From positions 1-64,000 of the forward strand of contig JAZRYW010000033.1 of assembly GCA_045600965.1 (NCBI GenBank): 64,000 nucleotides of DNA. The letters run 5' to 3'. Below the pieces are notes generated by a model. The model made no database searches. It was not told the origin of the DNA and saw only the letters and a program-made list of their open reading frames with translations. The position numbers were made by a program, and so were the translations under genes. The DNA is from RGIG6374 sp045600965. GTDB lineage: Bacteria; Bacteroidota; Bacteroidia; Bacteroidales; UBA932. This document shows, piece by piece, positions 57,023 through 64,000 of the stretch; positions within the stretch are counted from its first letter, which is position 1; each line of letters opens with the position of its first letter.

Positions 57023-58759
57023 TTACCAATTCTTCTCTTTCTGTTTACTTGCAGCCTGAAGCGCCTTCTCACGGTTCACCTTGTCCTGAGTCTCACGCTC
57101 ACGGTCCTGTATGGCCTGCAGCATCTGCTGGGCATCCTGACGGCTGATCTTCTGATCCTCAGGCTGTTGTTGCTGATTCTGGCCCTGGTTCTGATCTTGA
57201 TTCTGATTCTGGTCCTGATTCTGGTCTTGATTCTGGTCTTGATTCTGGTCCTGATTCTGGTCCTGATTCTGGTCTTGATTCTGGTCCTGATTCTGGTCTT
57301 GATTCTGGTCCTGATTCTGGTCCTGATTCTGGTCTTGATTCTGGTCCTGCTCGTTCTGCAGCATCTTCTGTGCATAGGCCAGATTTGACTTGGTCTCCAT
57401 ATCGTCGGGATTGAGCCTCAGAGACTGCTTGTATTCTTCCACTGCCGGGCCCCACTGCCTCTGCTTGAGGTAGTTGTTTCCCCGATTGTGATGAAGTTTC
57501 GAAGCCGAAGCGCCGCAGAGGGAGTCCGCCACAGCGCCGAACGCCTTGTCGGCCTCGGTGAAATTCTCCATACGGTAGTAGGTGTTGCCGAGGTTGTAGC
57601 TGGCCGCCGCGCTGGTGGAGTCCTTCAGCAGGCCCTTCTTGTAGTCTATTTCAGCCTCGTTGAACACATCCTTTCCGAAACGCCGGTTGCCGCGGCGCAC
57701 TTCACGACGGTCATCCTGTGCACCGGCAGGGATGCTCAGGGCCAGCGCCAGGCACACCATAAACAGGCTCCTGCGCGACTTCCTTCCGTCAACGGCGAAT
57801 TCCGCGAGAAGGAAAAACAGGGCTATTGCGAAGAAATACATATACTGTTCGTTGAAATCCTCGAACACCACCGACTCGAACTGCTTTTCATCGAGCTCGC
57901 GAAGGTTGTCGATTATGGGGTTGAGGCCGAATTCGCTGTTGCCCGCACGCACGTACATACCGTTGCCGGCATCGGCCACCTGACGCAGGGTGTTCTCGTC
58001 AAGACGTGTAACGATTATGTTTCCCTCGCGGTCCTTCATCAGTTCGCCGCCCATAGGAATGGGCTTGCCCTCCGGTGAACCCACGCCTATGCAGTAGACG
58101 CGGATGCCGGCCTGGGCAAGGTCGCGGGCCGCGGTGACAGGGTCATCCTCGTGGTTCTCACCGTCGGTGATGAGTATCACGGCACGGCTGTTGTCACCGC
58201 TCTGTGAGCTGAAACTGCGCGCGGCTGTCATAAGCGCATCGCCCATAGCTGTCCCCTGCACCGGTACGGAGCCTGTGTTTATGGTGTTGAGGAACACTTT
58301 CGCCGACACATAGTCGGTGGTCACCGGGAGCTGTACGAACGATTGCCCGGCAAATATCACAAGCCCTATCCTGTCACCCTGAAGGCGGTCCACAAGTCTC
58401 GATATGGCAAGTTTCGCGCGGTCAAGGCGGTTGGGCGTGAGGTCCTGCGCGAGCATCGAGTTGGACACGTCGAGGGCTATCATCACCTCTATCCCCCTGC
58501 TTTCACGCTGTTTCAGCCTTGCGCCCATCTGCGGCCGGGCAAGACCCAGCACGAAGAAGAAGAACGCCGCTGCAAGGAGGGATATCTTCAGCCAGCCCTT
58601 CCCCGGAGAGAAGCGCGGCATCAGCTGCTGTACGGTGGCGGGGTCGCCCAAGCGTTCGAGCCTCTTGCGACGGCGTCTGCGGGAGAGCGAATAGAAAACG
58701 AATATGAAGGGAATAAGCAGTATCAGCAGCAGCCACTGAGCTTGCGCAATTTGTATCAT
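57023..58759 (-). CDS. BatB-BatC fusion: VWA membrane protein with TPR and Q/D/N-rich tail
   Basis: The 578-residue product starts with membrane helices (LLLILLIPFIFVFYSL and a second near residue 60). A VWA domain follows with the MIDAS motif ALDVSNSML and VILITDGENHED. After a third membrane helix near residue 310 the chain passes a signal-like stretch (FMVCLALALSIPAGAQ) into BatC. That part has TPRs (AAASYNLGNTYYRMENFTEA, NRGNNYLKQRQWGPAVEEY) and a (QDQN)n tract. batB and batC are separate genes in classical Bacteroidota clusters. The internal signal-like segment marks the fusion point. It lies one base from batA. Confidence 0.87.
   Translation of the reverse strand: MIQIAQAQWLLLILLIPFIFVFYSLSRRRRRKRLERLGDPATVQQLMPRFSPGKGWLKISLLAAAFFFFVLGLARPQMGARLKQRESRGIEVMIALDVSNSMLAQDLTPNRLDRAKLAISRLVDRLQGDRIGLVIFAGQSFVQLPVTTDYVSAKVFLNTINTGSVPVQGTAMGDALMTAARSFSSQSGDNSRAVILITDGENHEDDPVTAARDLAQAGIRVYCIGVGSPEGKPIPMGGELMKDREGNIIVTRLDENTLRQVADAGNGMYVRAGNSEFGLNPIIDNLRELDEKQFESVVFEDFNEQYMYFFAIALFFLLAEFAVDGRKSRRSLFMVCLALALSIPAGAQDDRREVRRGNRRFGKDVFNEAEIDYKKGLLKDSTSAAASYNLGNTYYRMENFTEADKAFGAVADSLCGASASKLHHNRGNNYLKQRQWGPAVEEYKQSLRLNPDDMETKSNLAYAQKMLQNEQDQNQDQNQDQNQDQNQDQNQDQNQDQNQDQNQDQNQDQNQDQNQDQNQNQDQNQGQNQQQQPEDQKISRQDAQQMLQAIQDRERETQDKVNREKALQAASKQKEKNW
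57187..57347 (-). repeat. 12-bp tandem repeat coding for (QDQN)n
   Basis: About thirteen units of a 12-base repeat (CAGGACCAGAAT and variants) encode a Gln/Asp/Asn tract in the BatB-BatC fusion. Such a tract can change length by slippage without shifting frame. Confidence 0.85.
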
Positions 58760-58760
58760 A

Positions 58761-59750
58761 TTACGGTAATCTCCTTATAACAAACAAGTTGAGCACAAGT
58801 TCAAGCAACAGTGCGATCAGTGCTCCTATCGCAAAGCGCATAAAGAGTTCGGAATATACGGGGAAACTGTCCACAGTCGTGCGGCTCTTCTCCATCTTGT
58901 TTATCTCGCCGTATATCTCCATCAGTTTGGTATTGTCCGTGGCGCGGAAGTACTTGCCTCCCGTAGTTTCTGCAATCTGCCTGAGCAGGGGCTCGTCTAT
59001 CTCCACCTCGATGTTCTGCATCTGCACCCCGAAAGCCGTCATCACGGGATAAGGGGCAGTGCCCATAGCGCCTACGCCGATAGTATAAACCCTTATACCA
59101 TAAGTCTTTGCTATCTCAGCGGCAGTGGCGGGGGCAATCTCTCCACAGTTGTTGACACCATCGGTGAGAAGTATCACCACGCGGCTCTTTGCATCTGAGT
59201 CCTTCAGCCTTGCAACGGCAGTCGCAAGACCGTTCCCTATTGCCGTGCCATCGTCTATGAGGCCTGTCTGGACATCCTTCAGCAGGTTGATCAGAGTGGG
59301 ACGGTCGGTTGTCAGGGGCGCCTGGGTGTAACTTTCACCGGCGAAGACCACTATCGCCATCCTGTCGGCAGGACGGGAGGCTATGAACTCCACGGCAATG
59401 TCCTTGGCCGCGCCTATGCGGTCGGGCTTGAAGTCGCGGGCGAGCATAGAGGTCGACACGTCCATCGCAAGCGCGATGTCGATGCCTTCGGTGTCCACCT
59501 TCTCAAGGTTCTGCGAGGTGCGCGGGCGCGCTATTGCAAGCACTGTCAGCGCTATGGCTATGAACCTCAGTACAAATGGGATATGTCGTATCCAACCTGC
59601 GCTGCGGCCGCCTTTCGACGCCCACGCGCCGCCGTTGGAAACGGTCAGGAAAGGTTCGCGGCCCCTGAGCTGCCGCCACAGGTAGAGCGCCAGCACGGGA
59701 ATGAGGAGCAGTTCGAGCCAGAGAAGTGCGGGGTATTCGAAAAACATCAC
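58761..59750 (-). CDS. batA: BatA: VWA-domain membrane protein
   Basis: The 329-residue protein has N-terminal membrane helices (LLLIPVLALYLWRQLRG and FVLRFIAIALTVLAIA), a VWA domain with MIDAS motif AMDVSTSML, TDRPTLINLLKDVQTG and VILLTDGVNNCGE, and a C-terminal membrane helix (FAIGALIALLLELVLNLFVI). It pairs with BatB and is probably assembled by the MoxR ATPase encoded upstream. It overlaps the upstream gene by four bases. The Bat complex is linked to oxygen tolerance in Bacteroides; exact function is unsettled. Confidence 0.93.
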   Translation of the reverse strand: MMFFEYPALLWLELLLIPVLALYLWRQLRGREPFLTVSNGGAWASKGGRSAGWIRHIPFVLRFIAIALTVLAIARPRTSQNLEKVDTEGIDIALAMDVSTSMLARDFKPDRIGAAKDIAVEFIASRPADRMAIVVFAGESYTQAPLTTDRPTLINLLKDVQTGLIDDGTAIGNGLATAVARLKDSDAKSRVVILLTDGVNNCGEIAPATAAEIAKTYGIRVYTIGVGAMGTAPYPVMTAFGVQMQNIEVEIDEPLLRQIAETTGGKYFRATDNTKLMEIYGEINKMEKSRTTVDSFPVYSELFMRFAIGALIALLLELVLNLFVIRRLP

Positions 59751-60631
59751 CTTTCCTCCTCAGTTTCAGTTATGAACGTTGAATTGACGAACCTCACGGC
59801 CTGGGGCACGGTCTCTTCGTTCTCCGCGTCGGAAGCCGTGTATTTGGCGAACTTCACGAGGTCTGCACGGCCGAAGAGCTCTGAAATTTCGTCGAAGGAG
59901 GCCTTTTCCACGCCCTTTTCCCGGAGCATCGCAAGGATCTCACGCGAGGTGGACTCCTGCGCGGCCACCTCGAAACGGTCGCTGATATATATCCTCAGCG
60001 CATCGGTGACGGCTGTGTAGAACTGTTTCTGGTTGCCGCCCTGCCAGATCTTCTGACGGCGTATCCTGTCGAGCGAGCGGAGAGCCACGATATGTGCGGG
60101 CTCCTTCACCACCGGACGGCCGAAGAAGTCGCATTTGGCGCGGCGCATCCTGATACGGCGCACGAAATACCAGACTGACGCACTTGCCGCCAGCACTATA
60201 CCCGCCCAGGGGAGAATCTCTCCGGCCGTTACAGGATAGCCCATCTGCTGCTTTATGTCGAAGGGCCGGTAAGTGGCCGTGTCGATGGGGATTGTGGTCA
60301 CCTCGAGCACCGGGCCCTCGAACAGGAGGCTGTCCACGCTCCCGTCATTATGAAGCAGCAGGGCGGCGTGGTCGGGCAGATGGAAAGTGCCGCTGTCGAA
60401 AGACGTCACCGTCACGCGCCCTTCAAGGTCGAGTATGCCCTTGCGGTGGCGGAGTGTGTCGAGGTGAAAGCCGCCTATGACCTCCACGCCCCGGGTAAGC
60501 GTCTCGCCCACAGGAGCGAACTGCACCTGCTCGCCTTCCTGAAGCTGGAGGGGCATCTTCCACTGCACCTGGTCACCGATGAGGATGGTGTCGCGCGTAA
60601 GGCGTGTAGTGATGTTTTCAAAGTCTGTCAT
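59747..60631 (-). CDS. DUF4381-like membrane protein of the Bat cluster
   Basis: The 294-residue protein has an extracytoplasmic N-domain (VQWKMPLQLQEGEQVQFAPV), one membrane helix (ILPWAGIVLAASASVWYFV) and a cytosolic domain with helices (HIVALRSLDRIRRQKIWQGG, YTAVTDALRIYISDRF). Such proteins (DUF4381/BatD-like) occupy this position between DUF58 and batA in Bat clusters. It has no cleavable signal in this frame; an unusual start directly in a beta-domain may mean the true N-terminus is as shown or slightly upstream. It overlaps batA by four bases. Function is unknown. Confidence 0.75.
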   Translation of the reverse strand: MTDFENITTRLTRDTILIGDQVQWKMPLQLQEGEQVQFAPVGETLTRGVEVIGGFHLDTLRHRKGILDLEGRVTVTSFDSGTFHLPDHAALLLHNDGSVDSLLFEGPVLEVTTIPIDTATYRPFDIKQQMGYPVTAGEILPWAGIVLAASASVWYFVRRIRMRRAKCDFFGRPVVKEPAHIVALRSLDRIRRQKIWQGGNQKQFYTAVTDALRIYISDRFEVAAQESTSREILAMLREKGVEKASFDEISELFGRADLVKFAKYTASDAENEETVPQAVRFVNSTFITETEEER

Positions 60632-60637
60632 ATCGCA

Positions 60638-61522
60638 TTAAGATGCTCTGCTCTTGAAAAAGGAAATAAGTTCGCGGACATAGTCCTGCGAGGTGCTGAT
60701 GCTGACGGTGTCTATCCTGTACTTGCGCAGGAGTTTCTGCGTGCGGGCCGTCACTTCGCTGTTCCACGAGGCGAAATTGCGCCTCCACTGGGCCGATGAG
60801 GTGTTGACCCACATCTGTCTGCCGCTTTCGGCATCCCTCACGCAGACAAGCCCCACATCGGGCATCTGCCGTTCGCGCTCGTCGTAGATGTTTATCACCG
60901 AAAGGTCGTGACGGCCTGCGGCTATCTTCAGCGCATCCTCATAGCGGGGATTGCATCCGTCGTCCACGTCCAGCATATCGGAAAGGAGGAACGCCGTGCA
61001 ACGCCTCTTGATGGCATTGGTGAGGAACTGCAGGGCCGCGGCTATGTCGGTGCCGCTGTCCTGAGGTTCGAAATCGAGCATCTCCCTTATGATATGCAGC
61101 AGATGACTGCGGCCCTTCTTGGGAGGGATGAACTTCTCCACCCTGCTGCTGAAGAACAGCGCGCCCACCTTGTCGTTGTTGATGGATGCGGAAAACGAGA
61201 GCACGGCCGCGATTTCGGCGGTCAGGTCCTTCTTGAGCTTGTCGGTGGTGCCGAAGAAACGCGAGCCGCTGACGTCTATCAGCAGCACGACGGTCATCTC
61301 GCGCTCCTCCTCATAGACTTTTATGTAGGGTGAACGCATACGCGCGGTGACGTTCCAGTCCATATTGCGGACATCGTCACCGTACTGATATTCACGGACT
61401 TCGCTGAATGCCATACCGCGCCCCTTGAACGCCGAATGGTATTCTCCGGCGAATATCTGGTGCGACAGGCCGCGGGTCTTGATCTCTATCTTGCGGACCT
61501 TCTTGAGAAGTTCATTTTCCAT
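60638..61522 (-). CDS. DUF58 domain protein of the Bat cluster
   Basis: The 294-residue cytosolic protein has the DUF58 core (GRGMAFSEVREYQYGDDVRN then DWNVTARMRSPYIKVYEEER) and a VWA-like part (VVLLIDVSGSRFFG, AFLLSDMLDVDD). DUF58 proteins are regular partners of MoxR ATPases. It lies six bases upstream of the DUF4381-like gene and 13 bases downstream of moxR in one operon. The N-terminus (MENELLKKVRKIEIKTRGL) is the usual one. Confidence 0.92.
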   Translation of the reverse strand: MENELLKKVRKIEIKTRGLSHQIFAGEYHSAFKGRGMAFSEVREYQYGDDVRNMDWNVTARMRSPYIKVYEEEREMTVVLLIDVSGSRFFGTTDKLKKDLTAEIAAVLSFSASINNDKVGALFFSSRVEKFIPPKKGRSHLLHIIREMLDFEPQDSGTDIAAALQFLTNAIKRRCTAFLLSDMLDVDDGCNPRYEDALKIAAGRHDLSVINIYDERERQMPDVGLVCVRDAESGRQMWVNTSSAQWRRNFASWNSEVTARTQKLLRKYRIDTVSISTSQDYVRELISFFKSRAS

Positions 61523-61535
61523 TTCAAGCCGCTTC

Positions 61536-62528
61536 CTAAGGAACTTCCACTGCGTTGATTATCTCGGAGATGATCTGCTCGGCCGTGACGTTTTCGGCTT
61601 CGGCCTCGTATGTCAGGCCGATACGGTGACGGAGCACCTGGGGGCACACGGCGCGAACGTCCTCGGGGATGACATAACCCCTTCGGTTGATGAACGCATA
61701 GGCCTTGGATGCCATAGCGAGCGAGATGCTGGCACGGGGAGAACCTCCGTATGCGATAAGGTCGGCCAGTTTGCCGAGACTGTACTGCTCGGGGTTGCGT
61801 GTCGCGAAAACTATGTCAACGATGTATTTCTCGATCTTTTCGTCCATATACACGTCACGGACTACCTCACGTGCGCGGATTATGTCCTCCGGTTTGAGAA
61901 CGGCCGAAGCGCGGGGGAACTCGCCGCTGTTGTTCATACGGATGATGAGTTTCTCCTCCTCCTTCCTGGGATAGGTGACGACGCACTTGAGCATGAAGCG
62001 GTCGACCTGAGCCTCGGGCAGAGGATAGGTGCCTTCCTGCTCCACCGGGTTCTGGGTGGCCATTACAAGGAAAGGTTCCGGAAGCCTGAAGGTCTCGGTG
62101 CCGATGGTCACCTGACGTTCCTGCATCGCTTCGAGAAGCGCTGACTGCACCTTTGCGGGGGAACGGTTGATTTCATCGGCAAGGATGAAATTGGCGAAAA
62201 CAGGGCCCTTCTTAATCTGGAAGTTCTCGTTCTTCTGACTGTAGATCATAGTTCCCACAAGATCGGCGGGAAGAAGGTCGGGGGTGAACTGGATACGATT
62301 GAACTTTGCGTCGACAATTTGCGCCAGCGTGTTGATTGCCAATGTCTTGGCAAGACCTGGCATACCTTCGAGGAGTATATGTCCGTTGGCGAGGAGAGCT
62401 ATGAGGAGGTTCTCCACCAGAGGCTTCTGGCCCACGATGACCTTGTTCATCTCCATCTGGACCAGATCGACGAACGAACTTTCTTTCTGAATCCTTTCGT
62501 TCAGTTCTTTGATGTTTACGGTTTCCAT
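61536..62528 (-). CDS. moxR: MoxR-family AAA ATPase
   Basis: The 330-residue AAA+ ATPase has Walker A EGMPGLAKT, Walker B ILADEINRSPAK, sensor 1 ATQNPVEQEGTYPLPEAQ and arginine-finger region VDRFMLKCVV. MoxR proteins act as chaperones for VWA-domain partners such as BatA and BatB. It is the first gene of the seven-domain Bat operon moxR-DUF58-DUF4381-batA-batBC-batDE. A TAATTTTG element on the minus strand at 62599-62606 may be its -7 box. Confidence 0.94.
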   Translation of the reverse strand: METVNIKELNERIQKESSFVDLVQMEMNKVIVGQKPLVENLLIALLANGHILLEGMPGLAKTLAINTLAQIVDAKFNRIQFTPDLLPADLVGTMIYSQKNENFQIKKGPVFANFILADEINRSPAKVQSALLEAMQERQVTIGTETFRLPEPFLVMATQNPVEQEGTYPLPEAQVDRFMLKCVVTYPRKEEEKLIIRMNNSGEFPRASAVLKPEDIIRAREVVRDVYMDEKIEKYIVDIVFATRNPEQYSLGKLADLIAYGGSPRASISLAMASKAYAFINRRGYVIPEDVRAVCPQVLRHRIGLTYEAEAENVTAEQIISEIINAVEVP

Positions 62529-62538
62529 ATCATTAGGG

Positions 62539-62570
62539 TTTCTTATTTATCAAATTATTGTCTACTTTTG
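62539..62570 (+). promoter_or_regulatory. truA promoter, TTTC-N20-TACTTTTG
   Basis: TTTC (62539-62542) and TACTTTTG (62563-62570) are 20 bases apart; the -7 box is perfect and the -33 box has one mismatch. It lies in the 93-base divergent region between moxR and truA. Confidence 0.65.
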
Positions 62571-62621
62571 TCCTCGGCGTACGAGCATCCGCAACTCGCA
62601 AAATTAACTATTTTTTCGCAT

Positions 62622-63401
62622 ATGCGTTACTTTATTCGTCTGTCATATTCAGGCGCATCATTCTGTGGCTGGCAGATTCAGTCGAATGCCCCCAGCGTGC
62701 AGCAGGAACTCCAGAGAGCGCTGTCCATCGTCTGCAAGGAGGAGATTTCCGTGACCGGTGCAGGAAGGACGGATACGGGTGTCAGCGCGCTGCATTACAT
62801 TGCCCACTTCGACACGGCCGCGAGGCTCGATGAAAACGCCGGTCAGGTCATTTACAAATTGAATGCCATCCTCCCCCGCTCCGTTGCGGTGGAGAATCTG
62901 GCAGTTGTCGCCGACGACGCCCACGCACGTTTCGATGCCTCGTCAAGGCTCTACCGCTACCGCCTCCATACAGGCAAGGATCCCTTTGCAACCTGCTCCC
63001 TGAACTGGGACAGGCCGCTTGACCTGGAGGCTATGAACGCCGCCGCGCTACGCATCCTGGGCCGGAGAGATTTCTCCTGCTTCGAGAAGACGGGCTCCGA
63101 CAACAGGACATCCTTATGCACCGTCACCTCCGCCTTCTGGCAGGAAGAAACCACGCCGGAGGCTCAGCCTGACCGGGTGCGGCGCTATGTGTTCACTATC
63201 AAGGCCGACAGGTTCCTGCGGAATATGGTGCGCGCGACAGTCGGGACTCTTCTTGAAATAGGCTGCGGCAAACAGCCCCCCGAATGGATTGACGAAGTCC
63301 TCGCCTCCGGCTCACGCTCTGCCGCCGGACAGTCTGTTCCCGGAGAACCGCTCTTCCTCGCCGGCATCGAATATCCCTATCCCATCCACTGGCTCCTATA
63401 A
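62622..63401 (+). CDS. truA: tRNA pseudouridine(38-40) synthase
   Basis: The 259-residue enzyme makes pseudouridine at positions 38-40 of tRNA. It starts MRYFIRLSYSGASFCGWQIQ. The catalytic motif is VTGAGRTDTGVSALHY with the essential Asp, then FDASSRLYRYRL and RFLRNMVRATVGTLLEIG. ATG 62622 opens the conserved sequence; the longer frame from 62319 runs antisense to moxR and is spurious. It is transcribed alone, divergently from the Bat operon. Confidence 0.95.
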   Translation: MRYFIRLSYSGASFCGWQIQSNAPSVQQELQRALSIVCKEEISVTGAGRTDTGVSALHYIAHFDTAARLDENAGQVIYKLNAILPRSVAVENLAVVADDAHARFDASSRLYRYRLHTGKDPFATCSLNWDRPLDLEAMNAAALRILGRRDFSCFEKTGSDNRTSLCTVTSAFWQEETTPEAQPDRVRRYVFTIKADRFLRNMVRATVGTLLEIGCGKQPPEWIDEVLASGSRSAAGQSVPGEPLFLAGIEYPYPIHWLL

Positions 63402-63417
63402 TCTCCGGCAATAATTA

Positions 63418-63616
63418 CCGGTCGGCTGCCTTTTTGATTCATCTGGCAGCCAACCTTCGTCGGAACTCCGTTCGCTTCGCTCACTTCGGACCCTCCCACC
63501 GTTTCCTGCGTCCCGCTTCGCGGAACTTGTCTCCGGCGGGCCCCTCCCGCTTCCCGTGTGCGCGGGAGCACACGTCCTCCGAAGGTTGCTGTCAGATTAT
63601 TACGGCAGCCGGCCGG
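63418..63616. repeat. Intergenic region bounded by a 13-bp imperfect inverted repeat
   Basis: CCGGTCGGCTGCC at 63418-63430 pairs with GGCAGCCGGCCGG at 63604-63616 with one mismatch; the left arm can also pair with 63445-63455. The 173 bases between hold further short hairpins (for example TGTGCGCGGGAGCACA). No reading frame or known RNA is recognised. Confidence 0.55.
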
Positions 63617-63627
63617 ACATAAAGAAA

Positions 63628-63651
63628 GTGACCTCCCTTGCGGGAGATCAC
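63628..63651 (-). terminator. Likely terminator of the glutamate dehydrogenase gene
   Basis: GTGATCTCCC and GGGAGGTCAC (one mismatch) form a stem with a four-base loop; on the minus strand it is followed by TTTCTTTA. It begins 26 bases after the stop codon of the gene. Confidence 0.65.
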
Positions 63652-63676
63652 CCTCGGATATGTCAATGGGCGGAAC

Positions 63677-64000
63677 CTATACGAGCCCCTGTTCGAGCAT
63701 TGCCTGAGCCACTTTCATAAAGCCGGCGATGTTGGCGCCCTTCACATAGTCGACGCTGCCGTCGGGACGGGTACCGAACTTGACGCACTGCTCGTGGATG
63801 CTTTCCATAATGTAATGGAGCTTCTCGTCCACCTCGCGTGCACTCCAACTGATGTGAGTGGCGTTCTGTGTCATCTCCAGGCCTGAAGTGGCAACGCCGC
63901 CGGCGTTAACAGCCTTGCCGGGAGCGAAGAGTATGCCGTTGTTCTGGAAGAAGTGGATTGCTCCGGGCTGGCAGCCCATATTGGAAACCTCGCAGCAGCA
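63677..64000 (-). CDS. gdhA: Glutamate dehydrogenase, C-terminal part (5' end outside window)
   Basis: Only the last 107 residues are in the window, running to the TAG at 63677. LFAPGKAVNAGGVATSGLEM is the nearly invariant C-terminal dehydrogenase segment of hexameric glutamate dehydrogenases, followed by YVKGANIAGFMKVAQAML as in Bacteroides GdhA. The enzyme interconverts glutamate and 2-oxoglutarate plus ammonium. Cofactor preference cannot be told from this piece. The gene reads in from beyond position 64000. Confidence 0.93.
   Translation of the reverse strand, partial: CCCEVSNMGCQPGAIHFFQNNGILFAPGKAVNAGGVATSGLEMTQNATHISWSAREVDEKLHYIMESIHEQCVKFGTRPDGSVDYVKGANIAGFMKVAQAMLEQGLV

Overview
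The window is about 64 kb of chromosome from a member of the Bacteroidota, most likely an intestinal Bacteroidales. The evidence is the menaquinone genes menA and menG, the Bat aerotolerance cluster, SusC-like and OMP-barrel style outer membrane proteins, BspA-type and Big_2 lipoproteins, a fimbrillin-like domain, and promoters of the Bacteroidota type (TTTG, about 20 bases, TAnnTTTG). GC content is moderate to high and most core genes lie on the minus strand. The genus cannot be fixed from this sequence alone.

Layout. 1-12.6 kb (minus): a truncated YtcJ-type amidohydrolase, RidA, the last two menaquinone steps (menG, menA) with a small-molecule kinase-like protein, an AddAB-type helicase/nuclease pair, an ASCH-domain protein and a WYL regulator. 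12.6-26 kb (plus): an accessory region. It holds an SGNH hydrolase and a GNAT enzyme, then a large surface lipoprotein joining a fimbrillin-like domain, about 18 BspA-type repeats and an M64 peptidase domain, interrupted near its end by an in-frame stop. A translationally coupled Big_2 lipoprotein follows, then a complete IS66 element, a DUF2130 coiled-coil/nuclease-like protein, a REP-associated (Y1/HUH) transposase with tandem 51-bp palindromic repeats, and repeat-rich non-coding DNA ending at tRNA-Leu(TAG). A 123/124-bp direct repeat brackets the IS66-DUF2130-RAYT block.

26-34.2 kb: prmA, tpiA, a stand-alone aminopeptidase-N-like N-domain lipoprotein, a CE2-like esterase, a DUF1846 protein (plus strand), an EamA transporter, rluD, a PASTA protein and rpmH. 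34.2-45.1 kb (minus): a tightly coupled run reading HlyD-type adaptor, ABC transporter, second ABC transporter with an NHLM-type N-domain, periplasmic adaptor lipoprotein, TolC, polA, ECF sigma factor, rsmG. The first five genes look like an NHLM-type peptide exporter that lacks a C39 peptidase and any visible precursor. 45.1-51.5 kb: a large OMP-barrel protein, ruvC, serS, rplU-rpmA and lemA.

51.5-64 kb: an AAA ATPase-DUF2207-LemA operon, then the complete Bat cluster in the order moxR, DUF58, DUF4381-like, batA, batB-batC fusion, batD-batE fusion, so the usual five bat genes are reduced to three. truA (plus) and the C-terminal end of glutamate dehydrogenase (minus) finish the window. The main items for follow-up are the peptidase-less NHLM-like exporter coupled to polA, the RAYT/REP repeat system with its flanking direct repeats, the interrupted BspA-M64 surface protein, the Bat fusions, and several palindromic repeats around promoters and the tRNA.
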